NCBI GenBank assembly: GCA_020846875.1 | Contig: JADLDB010000060.1 | Location: 1 to 64,000 of the forward strand | From: Myxococcales bacterium | GTDB lineage: Bacteria > Myxococcota > Myxococcia > Myxococcales > Myxococcaceae | Length of the DNA stretch: 64,000 nt | Direction: 5' to 3' | In this document: positions 45,322 to 53,176 of the stretch, one piece after another | Layout: each line of letters opens with the position of its first letter | Position numbering within the stretch: position 1 is the first letter of the stretch | Notes under the pieces: generated by a model | Told to the model about the DNA's origin: nothing | The model's database searches: none | What the model saw: the letters and a program-made list of their open reading frames with translations, nothing else | Position numbers and translations under genes: made by a program

Positions 45322-45339
45322 GTGAAAGGCAGTTTTCAC
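45322..45339. promoter_or_regulatory. Operator-like palindrome 2 upstream of annealing-protein operon
   Basis: GTGAAAGGCAGTTTTCAC: the arms extend to GGGTGAAA/TTTCACCC. It is 77 bases from palindrome 1 (first base to first base) and has the same 18-base frame. Two sites between divergent promoters suggest a repressor dimer pair that may loop DNA. The controlling regulator is unknown. Confidence 0.6.
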
Positions 45340-45374
45340 CCACCCAGCGGCATAAGGCTCATGGCAGCCAAGGT

Positions 45375-45419
45375 CCGAAGCCCTCACGTTCATGTCGAGC
45401 GTGGGGGCTTCGGCTTTTC
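45375..45419 (+). terminator. Strong hairpin with T-run in the leader of the annealing-protein operon
   Basis: CCGAAGCCCTCACG pairs with CGTGGGGGCTTCGG (13 of 14 pairs, 11-base loop), followed by CTTTTC. It lies 27 bases before the ATG at 45446, inside the leader. It fits either an end-terminator for an upstream transcript or an attenuator that keeps the operon off until antiterminated. Confidence 0.6.
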
Positions 45420-45445
45420 AGGGCTTCGTGCCCGAGGAGCAGTCC

Positions 45446-46219
45446 ATGAACGAGAACGACAGGAAGAAGCTCTACGCCGCACTCGCAGCCCCGTTCCCCG
45501 AGGAGGCCATCGAGCGCACCGATGGGCGGCAGACCGGCAAGGGCTACAGCACCACCGGCATCAAGTACCAGTACGTGGTGAACCGGCTGAACGAGGTCCT
45601 CGGCTTCGGCGCCTTCCGGGCGCACCGGACCATCACCGTGAAGGAGATCAAGCGGACGAACGGACGCCCGGCCTTCGAGGCCATCTGCGACCTGACGCTG
45701 GAGCTCGGCCAGTGGGTCGACGGGAAGTTCCTGGTGTTCGCCGAGGCGCTCGCCGACGGTGGCCACGTCGCCAGCAGCGAAGCGGACGCCAGGAAGGGGT
45801 GCTTCACCAACGCCTTCAAGAAGGCGGCGGCCTTCTTCGGGTGCGGCAAGCAGGCCTACGAGGGCACGCTCGACGACGACAACCTGCCCACCGACGAGGA
45901 GCCCCAGCGAGCTCCGGCGCCGCAGGTCGAGGCCACTCCGCCCGGCTACAACCGGTCGCCTCCGGCCGGCTTCACGCCTCCGGCGCAGCAGCAGCAGAAC
46001 CGCAACCGGCTGAGCTCGAAGCAGCTCTCGGCCATCTGGTCCATCGCCAGGAAGCTGGGCCACGAGCAGGGCACGTTCCGCTCGAAGGTGAAGGCCGAGT
46101 TCGGGAAGGCGCTGGAGTTCCTCTCGAAGGAGGAGGCCTCCATGCTCATCTCCCGGCTCAACGGGCACCTCAACGGCAACGGGGACGGGCACCACGAGGC
46201 CGAGAGCCAGGTGGCGTGA
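45446..46219 (+). CDS. Rad52-type single-strand annealing protein
   Basis: A 257-residue recombination protein of the Rad52/22 single-strand annealing group. Diagnostic sequence is near the N-terminus: PFPEEAIERTDGRQTGKGYS, then TTGIKYQYVVNRLNEVLG, and RKGCFTNAFKKAAAFFGCGK in the middle. The Gln/Pro-rich linker and a short C-terminal helical domain follow, as in mobile-element homologues. The ATG has GAGGAG seven bases upstream. It overlaps the nuclease gene by TGATG. Together they would resect and anneal element DNA, as in phage recombination systems. Confidence 0.85.
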   Translation: MNENDRKKLYAALAAPFPEEAIERTDGRQTGKGYSTTGIKYQYVVNRLNEVLGFGAFRAHRTITVKEIKRTNGRPAFEAICDLTLELGQWVDGKFLVFAEALADGGHVASSEADARKGCFTNAFKKAAAFFGCGKQAYEGTLDDDNLPTDEEPQRAPAPQVEATPPGYNRSPPAGFTPPAQQQQNRNRLSSKQLSAIWSIARKLGHEQGTFRSKVKAEFGKALEFLSKEEASMLISRLNGHLNGNGDGHHEAESQVA

Positions 46220-47034
46220 TGTCCCGGCCACCGATGAACACCGAGAGCCTCTGCGTCTCGGTGAGTCAGCTGAAGACGTTCATGGGCTGCCCCCGGAAGT
46301 ACGAGTACCGCTACGTCCGGGGGCTCCCGCCCGAATTCCAGCCGGTCAACCTGGCCTTCGGCACGACGTTCCACTCGACGGCGGCGTTCATGTTCTCGAC
46401 GCTGAAGTTGGCCGGGGCACTTCCTCCGCTGGAGGAGCTGCAGCAGTCCTTCTTCGAGTCCTGGAAGGCAGCAGCCTCGGGGCCACTCCCCCTGCAGCCC
46501 GACGAGGAGGGCGACGTCGTCTGGGATGAGCACCTGGCGCTCGGGTTCAAGATGCTCATCGAGTTCCGGGAGCACTTCTCGGGGCTCGAGCCCGGCTGCG
46601 TGAAGGGCATCGAGCAGCCGTTCACCGTGGACCTGCATGACCCGGTCACCGGCGAGCTGCTCGACGAGAAGCTCACCGGCGTCATCGACGCCGTGCTGGT
46701 GGACGATGGCCGGCCGACCATCACCGAGCTGAAGACCGCCTCGAAGAAGTACGGGCCCGACCAGCTCTGCTTCGACATCCAGCCGACGGCGTACTCGTTC
46801 GCTGGCGAGCAGCTCGGGCTCGAAGGGGCTGCGCTCCAGTACGTCATCGTCACCAAGACGAGGAAGCCCGCCGTGCAGGTCGAGCACCTGCGCCGAGACG
46901 AGAAGGACGTCCACGACCTGCTCCACACCGTCGTCGGCGTGCTGAAGGCCATCGACGCCGGGGTGAGCTACCCCGTGCGCAATTGGCAGTGCCGTGGGTG
47001 CCCATTCAAGAGCGCCTGCGCTGCAGCGAAATAG
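46219..47034 (+). CDS. PD-(D/E)XK nuclease, Cas4/RecB-like with Cys cluster
   Basis: A 271-residue exonuclease-like protein. It has SVSQLKTFMGCPRKYEYRYV at the N-terminus, the nuclease core GVIDAVLVDDGRPTITELKT (Asp then E-x-K), and C-terminal WQCRGCPFKSAC. One early Cys and three late Cys are the Fe-S pattern of Cas4/AddB nucleases. It is the partner of the annealing protein (one-base overlap). It probably generates single-stranded ends for annealing. Cas4 itself is less likely because no CRISPR genes are present. Confidence 0.85.
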   Translation: MSRPPMNTESLCVSVSQLKTFMGCPRKYEYRYVRGLPPEFQPVNLAFGTTFHSTAAFMFSTLKLAGALPPLEELQQSFFESWKAAASGPLPLQPDEEGDVVWDEHLALGFKMLIEFREHFSGLEPGCVKGIEQPFTVDLHDPVTGELLDEKLTGVIDAVLVDDGRPTITELKTASKKYGPDQLCFDIQPTAYSFAGEQLGLEGAALQYVIVTKTRKPAVQVEHLRRDEKDVHDLLHTVVGVLKAIDAGVSYPVRNWQCRGCPFKSACAAAK

Positions 47035-47096
47035 CACCCGGCGGCCAGCAACTCAGGCCGCCCCTTTCCCACCAACCAACAACCCGAGGAGGGCGC

Positions 47097-47441
47097 ATGA
47101 GGCGCTCGCAACCGAAGTCTCGGTCTCGCCGGTCCATGTCCCGGTTCGACGCCCTGGAGCTGCACGCCTGCGTCGAGCTGCAGGGCGAAGACGGCGAGAA
47201 GTTCATCGAGCAAGACGACGAGTCGAGGACCCCGACGATGTTTTCGGTGTACGGGCACCTCAAGACGGGCGGCATCCAGTGCCTGGAGGACTTCGAGACG
47301 CACGAGGCTGCGCTCACCTGGATGAACCAGGAGGCGACCCGCTGCAGGTTCGAGCTCGGCTTCGAGGACTTCTGGGAGCACGGCCCGAAGGAGCAGACGC
47401 CCTCCTCGGCGCCAACACCAAGCTCAAGGAGGTCACGATGA
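47097..47441 (+). CDS. Hypothetical 114-aa protein
   Basis: Not recognised. A basic N-terminus (MRRSQPKSRSRRSMSRFDAL) precedes a compact acidic segment (ELQGEDGEKFIEQDDESRTP) and FEDFWEHGPKEQT. No motif is visible. GAGGAGGG stands just before the ATG. It is the first of four tightly coupled small genes (47097-48290) following the annealing/nuclease pair, so it may be a DNA-metabolism accessory. Confidence 0.5.
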   Translation: MRRSQPKSRSRRSMSRFDALELHACVELQGEDGEKFIEQDDESRTPTMFSVYGHLKTGGIQCLEDFETHEAALTWMNQEATRCRFELGFEDFWEHGPKEQTPSSAPTPSSRRSR

Positions 47442-47698
47442 AGAAGGCCAAGAAGGCCGAGCTGCACGTGTTCGTCGTGCTCGCCGTCGAGACGACCGAG
47501 GGCGGCAGGGACAAGGCCATGTTCCGCTGGTGCAAGCGGTGCGGACTGGTCGAGGTGACGTCTACTCCACACTGGGGCGCCCAGCCCCTGTTCCTCGTTC
47601 CTGGCGACCTGGAGTTCCTGCAAGGCGGCAGTCGCTGGGGCCGCCAGTCGCCACCAGTTTGCCGTTTGGGCTCTCTCCCGAAGGGGCTGCCGTCATGA
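47438..47698 (+). CDS. Hypothetical 86-aa protein
   Basis: An unrecognised small protein starting at ATG 47438, with AAGGAGG eight bases upstream and an ATGA overlap with the preceding gene. It contains ELHVFVVLAVETTEGG and WCKRCGLVEVTS, a single C-x2-C that could take part in zinc binding. The tail is basic. It overlaps the next gene by ATGA. Confidence 0.5.
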   Translation: MKKAKKAELHVFVVLAVETTEGGRDKAMFRWCKRCGLVEVTSTPHWGAQPLFLVPGDLEFLQGGSRWGRQSPPVCRLGSLPKGLPS

Positions 47699-48033
47699 GG
47701 CCGAAGAACGTCAGCCTCGTCGACGAGCTCGCCTCCCTCGGGCATGTCATCGAGTCAGCGGAGATGTTGGCCGAGATGCTGGCCGACGGCGCTCTCCCGG
47801 ACGTCGATGCTCAGTCCAGGGCGCCGAAGATGCTCGCCGCTGTCCTGGGCATGGCGAAGGGTCGAATCGAGCTTCTTCGCCAGGTGGTCTTGCATCAGGC
47901 CGACCCGAAGCTGCTGGTGGGCCGGAACAACTACCGCCTGGGTCCGGTCCAGCGGCACGAAGACCCGGACATCATCCTCGGACCCCACGCCCGAGTTCGT
48001 AGGCGGAGCGCCCAAAGGAGAAGGTCGAGATGA
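47695..48033 (+). CDS. Hypothetical 112-aa protein
   Basis: A helical protein (SLVDELASLGHVIESAEMLA, MLAAVLGMAKGRIELLRQVV) with an Arg-rich tail (RVRRRSAQRRRSR). No family recognised. It sits third in the coupled set, with four-base overlaps on both sides, so its reading frame is well supported by structure. Confidence 0.5.
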   Translation: MRPKNVSLVDELASLGHVIESAEMLAEMLADGALPDVDAQSRAPKMLAAVLGMAKGRIELLRQVVLHQADPKLLVGRNNYRLGPVQRHEDPDIILGPHARVRRRSAQRRRSR

Positions 48034-48290
48034 ACGACGACCAGGCTCGCATTCTCGATGCTCTGGCCGCCTGCCTCGACGAGCGTCCGCACATGGCCAA
48101 TGCGGTGAAGGCACTCTTCCTGGGGCAGATGTCCCTCGCAGAAGTGCTGGCCCGGCTCAGCGAGTTCGAACTTGAGCCAGGCCTCCCGGTCCATCTCTTC
48201 GGGCTGATTGCCGCCGCCAAGAGGGCCATGTCCACCGGGGACGACTCGGCCTTCTGGCGTCGAGCTTGGCATCGTCTCGGGCTGGTGTAG
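48030..48290 (+). CDS. Hypothetical 86-aa protein
   Basis: A small helical protein (MNDDQARILDALAACLDERP, VLARLSEFELEPGLPVHLFG) at the end of the coupled set. The start is in an ATGA overlap. It ends seven bases from the convergent XRE gene. Function unknown. Confidence 0.5.
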   Translation: MNDDQARILDALAACLDERPHMANAVKALFLGQMSLAEVLARLSEFELEPGLPVHLFGLIAAAKRAMSTGDDSAFWRRAWHRLGLV

Positions 48291-48297
48291 CCCCCGC

Positions 48298-48591
48298 TCA
48301 ACGGGGCCGACGAGTTCCCGTCTTGGCCTTGGTGCTCGGCCTACCGGGGCGGCGCACAGCTGGTCGGGCAGGCTTGAAGAGCGCTCCTGGATCACACCCG
48401 AGCACGTTGGACAGCCGCACCAGGGTGCTGACGGAGACGTCCTTCCGGGCCTGCTCGATAAACCTGAAGAACCTGATGTCGAACCCGGCCCGCTCGGAGA
48501 GCTGCTCCTGAGTGAGCCCGAGCCGTTCCCTGCGTCGTCGCACGTTGGCGGCGATGAAGTCGAGGAAGGGCTGTTCCGGCGGGCCGGCCAT
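48298..48591 (-). CDS. XRE-family helix-turn-helix regulator
   Basis: A cro/cI-type DNA-binding protein of 97 residues. The HTH is NVRRRRERLGLTQEQLSERA followed by FRFIEQARKDVSVSTLVRLS. The tail is basic (RRPGRPSTKAKTGTRRPR). I use ATG 48591; an upstream start at 48642 would add 17 residues. It diverges from the lipoprotein gene at 48680 and may repress both. It could also regulate the operators at 45245 and 45322, but no link is shown. Confidence 0.75.
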   Translation of the reverse strand: MAGPPEQPFLDFIAANVRRRRERLGLTQEQLSERAGFDIRFFRFIEQARKDVSVSTLVRLSNVLGCDPGALFKPARPAVRRPGRPSTKAKTGTRRPR

Positions 48592-48679
48592 TCGGCCATC
48601 GGTACCGCCGCAGTGGGGCCACAAACAGGTGGCGCTCGCCACCAGAACTGTAAATCATCCGAACCGAAGGAGGGTCGTC

Positions 48680-50689
48680 ATGGTGAGAGCCGTTGCGATC
48701 ATGGGGGTACTTCTGCTCGTGGGCGTGGTGAGTGGCTGCAAGCCCACCAACAAGGACGTCGCCAAAGCCGAGGCAGCGAAGGACGTGGCGGAGCTCGTTC
48801 GGCTCCTGCATCACGAGGAGCGAAGCGTCCATGCTCCGGCCTTGGCCTCCCTCGTGCGACTCGGGGGGCCTGAGGCCACCAGAGAACTCGCCCAGGCGAT
48901 GCAGGGAGCCTCGGATCCCCAGGTCATCGACGCTGCCCTTGGCGAGTGGCCAGCTCATGCCTGGGTGCTTGACGTCGTCTGGGGCGAAATCACCAAGGCG
49001 TCGACCGACCCCCAGGCCGCTGAGCGCATCCTCAAGGTGTTGGCCGCAAAGGACCCAGCCGCTCTCGGCACCTTCGTTTCGGGTCACATCGACACGTTGA
49101 AGCAGAACCTCAGGGATGAACCTGCTCGGCGTAGCGCACTCCTGGCGCTCACAGACGACCCGCTGGTTCCGGTTGAGGCGGCCACGATACTGGCTGGTGA
49201 GCGCTTCATCGCCGCCGGCGCCGCCTTGAAGGGGAAGCCCCTCACCGAGGTCCTCCAGCAACTCGACGCTGCGGTGGCGATCCAGGGCCGCCTGACAAAG
49301 TCGGCGGGAGTGACCGGAGACCACGCTTGCATTGTGGCTTCTGCGCTGACGGCCCTCCTCCCGGCCGTTGCTGATGCCACGGAGCGCACTGAAGTAGACG
49401 CTCGCCTCGGAGCAATAGGGAGCGCCGTCTGCGACCGAGACCGAGAGAGGGTAGGCACCGCAGTTCTTGATGCGCTCAAATCGCTCCGGCTCGGCTACGA
49501 GCCAGGTCGGAAGGTCGAGGTCACCCCGGCGAAGTACTGCTGCATCTACTTCGGCGAGTGCGACAGCGTGCTCCGGACGCCCGAGCAATGCGCTCAATCG
49601 AATGACCCGAACGGCAGATGGGCGCAGGTGAAGCCGGCCGAGTACGCCCCTGACCCAGCGTTTGGGCCGAAGGAGGATGCGGACCAACTCCTCCGTGCGG
49701 CAGACCTTCTTGTCCTGCTCGGGCACGTCACTCGGCGCAATGTTCACGAGGACCTCGCCAAGTCGCTGAGCGCCCAAGCGGACCTCCAACGGAGCGGCAG
49801 CAAGACAGTCACCGACCTGGGGCAACTCCGGCAGGCCGTCGACGACCTCAAGAAGGAGCGCAGCCGCTACCTCTATTTGAAGGGCTACATCGTGGCGGAC
49901 GTTGGGGACAATACCTACGAGATGGCGACCGTCTCAGCGGTGCCGAGCTGCATGTCGTTCTCGTGCCCGACGCCGCCCAACCTGCGGGTTGGCAAGCACT
50001 CCATTCTCAAGACCACGGAAACGTCCTTCACCACGAAGGGGCTCTTCTCACTGTGGGCCGAGAAGAGCGGGGAGCAGGACATCAAGACGAAGGACGGGTT
50101 CACCGAAACGTGGGCCGTGTTCACCGAGGTCGACAAGTCGGTGCCTAAAGGCATCGAGTCAGACATCGAGGCCAAGCAGAAGGAGCTGTCGACCCTCACC
50201 AAGAACTCGGCGGCGACAATCAAGAAGATGGAGACCGACCGCCGCCAACTCGGCCTCGCCGTTGATGCCGTCGATGCTTCTGTTCTGGGAACGGCCCAGG
50301 GCGGCTCGGTACCCACTCCCCAAGAGTCGCCACGAAGGAATGCTGGGCGAGCGGGCTCTGGCGGACGGGTAGACCTCGGAGAACCGACCGTCATGGGCTC
50401 CCTCGACAAGGAGGTGGTCCAGAAGGTTGTTCTCGCCAACCGTGAGAGAGTGACGGCCTGCTACGACGCAGAACTCAGCAGAGCGCCAGGGCTCAGCGGC
50501 CAGGCCTCGGCGAAGTTCGTGATCGGCGCCGACGGCAGCGTGACCCAGGCTCAGGCCACGAAGTCGACCTTGGCGAACGAGACACTGGAGAACTGCCTTG
50601 CTCTCCAAGTGCGTGGCTGGACCTTCCCGAAGCCGAAGAATGGCGGCGTGGTCGTGGTGAGCTTCCCCTTCGTCTTCAGGTCACCCTGA
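48680..50689 (+). CDS. Lipoprotein with HEAT-like repeats and AgmX/PglI C-terminal domain
   Basis: A 669-residue secreted lipoprotein. The signal peptide ends in a lipobox (VRAVAIMGVLLLVGVVSGC), with Cys20 the likely lipid anchor. Residues 30-160 contain HEAT/ARM-like pairs (HAPALASLVRLGGPEATREL). A coiled coil (IEAKQKELSTLTKNSAATIK) precedes the AgmX/PglI TonB-like end (VVQKVVLANRERVTACYDAE, ASAKFVIGADGSVTQAQAT), as in Myxococcota envelope proteins. GAAGGAGGG precedes the ATG. It is chromosomal in style and unusual as cargo of a mobile element. Confidence 0.75.
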   Translation: MVRAVAIMGVLLLVGVVSGCKPTNKDVAKAEAAKDVAELVRLLHHEERSVHAPALASLVRLGGPEATRELAQAMQGASDPQVIDAALGEWPAHAWVLDVVWGEITKASTDPQAAERILKVLAAKDPAALGTFVSGHIDTLKQNLRDEPARRSALLALTDDPLVPVEAATILAGERFIAAGAALKGKPLTEVLQQLDAAVAIQGRLTKSAGVTGDHACIVASALTALLPAVADATERTEVDARLGAIGSAVCDRDRERVGTAVLDALKSLRLGYEPGRKVEVTPAKYCCIYFGECDSVLRTPEQCAQSNDPNGRWAQVKPAEYAPDPAFGPKEDADQLLRAADLLVLLGHVTRRNVHEDLAKSLSAQADLQRSGSKTVTDLGQLRQAVDDLKKERSRYLYLKGYIVADVGDNTYEMATVSAVPSCMSFSCPTPPNLRVGKHSILKTTETSFTTKGLFSLWAEKSGEQDIKTKDGFTETWAVFTEVDKSVPKGIESDIEAKQKELSTLTKNSAATIKKMETDRRQLGLAVDAVDASVLGTAQGGSVPTPQESPRRNAGRAGSGGRVDLGEPTVMGSLDKEVVQKVVLANRERVTACYDAELSRAPGLSGQASAKFVIGADGSVTQAQATKSTLANETLENCLALQVRGWTFPKPKNGGVVVVSFPFVFRSP

Positions 50690-50816
50690 ACGCCTGCGCC
50701 GAGAAAAGGTGCCGGGGGAAGGACCAGCAGGCATTCCAGGAGTGCCACGCTGGTTGCGCCCAGGAGCGCAGCGACAAGTACCAAACCTGCTACGCCAGGT
50801 ACGTTCTCGGCTGGTA
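50686..50816 (+). other. Cys-rich open frame after the lipoprotein, no ATG/GTG start
   Basis: In a different frame, just across the lipoprotein stop, an open stretch begins CTG AAC GCC TGC. It encodes LNACAEKRCRGKDQQAFQEC, then HAGCAQERSDKYQTCYARYV and a stop. Five Cys in regular spacing look protein-like, yet no start codon is present. It may be a decayed gene, a CTG-started peptide or a -1 frameshift product of the lipoprotein. Confidence 0.25.
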
Positions 50817-50843
50817 GCTCGGTCAAGTGCCCGGTTCGCTCCA

Positions 50844-50871
50844 GTACCCCGCCGCAAGCGCGGCGGGGTAC
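50844..50871. terminator. Perfect 12-bp stem hairpin between convergent genes
   Basis: GTACCCCGCCGC-AAGC-GCGGCGGGGTAC: a 12-bp stem with no mismatch and a 4-base loop, between the plus-strand lipoprotein and the minus-strand 50890 gene. No T-run is present, but its place suggests a two-way transcription stop. Confidence 0.6.
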
Positions 50872-50889
50872 CAGCGTCCAGGTGGGCGT

Positions 50890-51276
50890 TCAGTTGGGGC
50901 CCATCGCACGTTCTCTGTCGGTCGACCCCGGCTCCAGGGAGATGCCATGCCCAGGTGTGAGGTTCAGGAGCAGGGTGCCCTCGTGAACGAACAGGAAGAT
51001 TCGAGCCAGGCTGAGATCAGAACGCTTGTCGAGCCAGCGGCGAGTGACCGAGTCGTGCTTGGCCATGACGGCCCTGATCCGCTTGGTCATGGGGAAGACC
51101 GGCCTGTCTGGACGCCAACCGTCGGCACGCAGGCCTTCCTTTAGCTCCGAGTCCTCGACCTCCCACACGACGACGGCGATCCCGCCGGCTTCGGCGATAC
51201 GACCGATGGCTTCGGCGTTCGGCTTGATGCCCTCTTCGAAGATGCGCTGCATGAGGAACTGAGCGGGCGTCAGCAT
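50890..51276 (-). CDS. Hypothetical 128-aa protein
   Basis: An unrecognised soluble protein (MLTPAQFLMQRIFEEGIKPN, then AEAGGIAVVVWEVEDSELKE, and VMAKHDSVTRRWLDKRSDLS). I use ATG 51276, in a 7-base overlap with the upstream gene. It is the last gene of a three-gene minus-strand unit (52165-50890). No motif visible. Confidence 0.45.
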   Translation of the reverse strand: MLTPAQFLMQRIFEEGIKPNAEAIGRIAEAGGIAVVVWEVEDSELKEGLRADGWRPDRPVFPMTKRIRAVMAKHDSVTRRWLDKRSDLSLARIFLFVHEGTLLLNLTPGHGISLEPGSTDRERAMGPN

Positions 51277-51614
51277 GACCGCCTCCGTGCAGCCGAACCG
51301 CCTCTGGGCGTCCCTCTGGCCCTGCGTTGCCGCTTGGCGACGAACACGCCGTCCGTGTCGAGGTCGAACCTGCTCTCGGGCCTCGGGTCGACTTCGTCCA
51401 GCTTGGGGTCGACCTCGAAGATGCGCACCAAGGCAGTCGGGTGGTCCTTCAGGAGCTTCTTCCGGGCGGCGAGCGCCTGCTTCCGGGTGTTGGCGACACC
51501 GAAGATGAGGCCGGACCAGGAACGCTGGCCCTTCGGCAGGTACTCGACGATGGCCGAGTCGTACCACTCACGGCCGTCGGCATCGTTCACGAAGAGTTCG
51601 TAGTAGGGGTTCAC
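51270..51614 (-). CDS. Hypothetical 114-aa protein
   Basis: Starts at GTG 51614, overlapping the stop of 51611-52165 (GTGA). It reads NPYYELFVNDADGREWYDSA, then AIVEYLPKGQRSWSGLIFGV, followed by a Lys/Arg-rich second half (FVAKRQRRARGTPRGG). The small strand-rich fold might be a DNA- or protein-binding accessory. No family recognised. Confidence 0.45.
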   Translation of the reverse strand: MNPYYELFVNDADGREWYDSAIVEYLPKGQRSWSGLIFGVANTRKQALAARKKLLKDHPTALVRIFEVDPKLDEVDPRPESRFDLDTDGVFVAKRQRRARGTPRGGSAARRRSC

Positions 51615-52165
51615 GGGAACACCTCCGAGCAAAGAGCGCAGGCGCAGTGTCGGCCGTGCAGGTCGGGCTTGCGCAGGAAGCGCTTGGCGAAGGCGCTGGC
51701 CTCGTTTGCCGAGAGAATGACCCCGGCGTACCTCACGGCCCGCAGGCTCTCCTTCGCCGGCTCGATGAGTCTGGCACGTTCGTCGACGAGCCAACTGTGG
51801 TTGTGCCACCGGATGTGCGGCGAGTAGGCCCAGCCCGTTGCGATTCGAACTCCCTTCCGCCGGTTCAACCAGTACGAGAGGGCTGCGCTCTGGTGGCACT
51901 GCTTCGGGACCTGGACGTAGCGAAGAGAACTCGACTCGGCCATCAAGGCGCCACGCTGGACGAACTCCTGGACCCACAAGGCCGGGTCCTCGAAGCCGAG
52001 GTCGAAGACCAACTCGGTCTCCGACAACGCCTCTCCGGTGAGCGACCGCAACTTCGCCAAGACCTGTTCAAAGCCGTCCGAGGTGGCTCCGGGCGTCTCC
52101 AGGTTCGGCAGCATGGGGTGATCCACTGACTGACCAACCGTGTTCTGGGTGAGCGGCTTGTTCAT
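51611..52165 (-). CDS. Conserved-type hypothetical protein, 184 aa
   Basis: A protein with a central conserved-looking block (VRIATGWAYSPHIRWHNHSW, then LVDERARLIEPAKESLRAVR and YAGVILS). This block resembles a widespread family of unknown function in phages and mobile elements. The ATG follows GGAGAACGCC. First of three coupled minus-strand genes. C-terminal Cys (CACALC) may bind metal. Confidence 0.5.
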   Translation of the reverse strand: MNKPLTQNTVGQSVDHPMLPNLETPGATSDGFEQVLAKLRSLTGEALSETELVFDLGFEDPALWVQEFVQRGALMAESSSLRYVQVPKQCHQSAALSYWLNRRKGVRIATGWAYSPHIRWHNHSWLVDERARLIEPAKESLRAVRYAGVILSANEASAFAKRFLRKPDLHGRHCACALCSEVFP

Positions 52166-52380
52166 GTGGCGTTCTCCTTGAGTGGGTGCTGCAGGAGCAA
52201 TTGAACGGCAGGCCGCCTCACACCCTCGACGTCAGGTTTCCCGGTCAAAGTTGAGGTGCAGTCCGCCTGCGTAACCGCCCGGTCTGCCTGGACTTCTGCG
52301 TCGTGGTCGGTGAGGTCGAGAACTTGAGGCCCGCCCGGCGTGGCGGACGATTGGTCCTCTCGTTCCAGACCGAGGACCAA

Positions 52381-53145
52381 ATGGGCAGAAAGCCGGCGAG
52401 GCCAGACCGCCTCACGCAAGACGACGTGCGGACGACGCTCATCACCATCTTGGCGGTAGCTCGGCAGTGGTCGAGCGAGATCGAGAACAGGGCCTTCGGG
52501 CTGGCGACCCATGAAGCCTACGACTTCGATCGTGCCTTCCTGGCGAAGCTCGTCACTCTCGCTCGGCATCACGAGGAGGTTCGACCGCTCACCTACTCCA
52601 AGACGACCAAGCCTGTCCCCACCACGAAGAAGCACCTGCAAGCCCTTCGGCTCAGGCGGGAGGTTGCAGCCGTCATCAAGGCCGCCCGCACTGGGGATTT
52701 GCCCTCCGACGTCGCTGTCGGCCGCATAGTCGGTCTGGTGGGCGACCAGCATGTGCGGCACGTTCGTCAATGGGCCGAAGCGACGATGACCTTCAACCGT
52801 GAGGGAAAGCGGAACACGCCCACCAAGGACGCAGAGGAACTGCTCCAGCGACTCGACGTCGGCGCCGCCAGCTCCGGCCGCATCACGCAGACCATCGAGG
52901 CGGAGCGCAGGGCTCGAAGGGCCGAACTCGAAACGCAGCGTTCACGGTCGGTCCTCCTTCCCTACGTGTTCTCCCTCTTCGACATACGGAAGGAGCTGCA
53001 CGATCCACTGACGAAGGCCGCACTGAGCCTCGCTTCAGAGACCGACAGGGAGCAGGAGGAGAAGGCCGTGCAGGGGAACCTGAATCTGGAAGGCCGTGCC
53101 AAGGGCGTCATGGGGCGAATTGGAAAGTTCTTCAAGGGCGTGTAG
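52381..53145 (+). CDS. Hypothetical 254-aa protein, helical
   Basis: Not recognised. A polar, mostly helical protein (GRKPARPDRLTQDDVRTTLI, then WSSEIENRAFGLATHEAYDF and TIEAERRARRAELETQRSRS). I favour ATG 52381 with GAGG five bases upstream over the open 26-codon extension from GTG 52303. It ends 31 bases from the convergent MCM-like gene. It may be an element accessory protein. The 215-base gap 52166-52380 shows no further gene. Confidence 0.5.
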   Translation: MGRKPARPDRLTQDDVRTTLITILAVARQWSSEIENRAFGLATHEAYDFDRAFLAKLVTLARHHEEVRPLTYSKTTKPVPTTKKHLQALRLRREVAAVIKAARTGDLPSDVAVGRIVGLVGDQHVRHVRQWAEATMTFNREGKRNTPTKDAEELLQRLDVGAASSGRITQTIEAERRARRAELETQRSRSVLLPYVFSLFDIRKELHDPLTKAALSLASETDREQEEKAVQGNLNLEGRAKGVMGRIGKFFKGV

Positions 53146-53176
53146 GTCGCTTGCTGCTGCGTCGACGAGGCGGCGG

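Noticed and set aside
46219-47034. Cas4 of a CRISPR system
   Set aside because: No repeats or other cas genes in the window; it is coupled to a Rad52-type annealing protein.
48392-49825. 477-codon minus-strand frame
   Set aside because: Antisense to the lipoprotein, which has a signal peptide and known domains.
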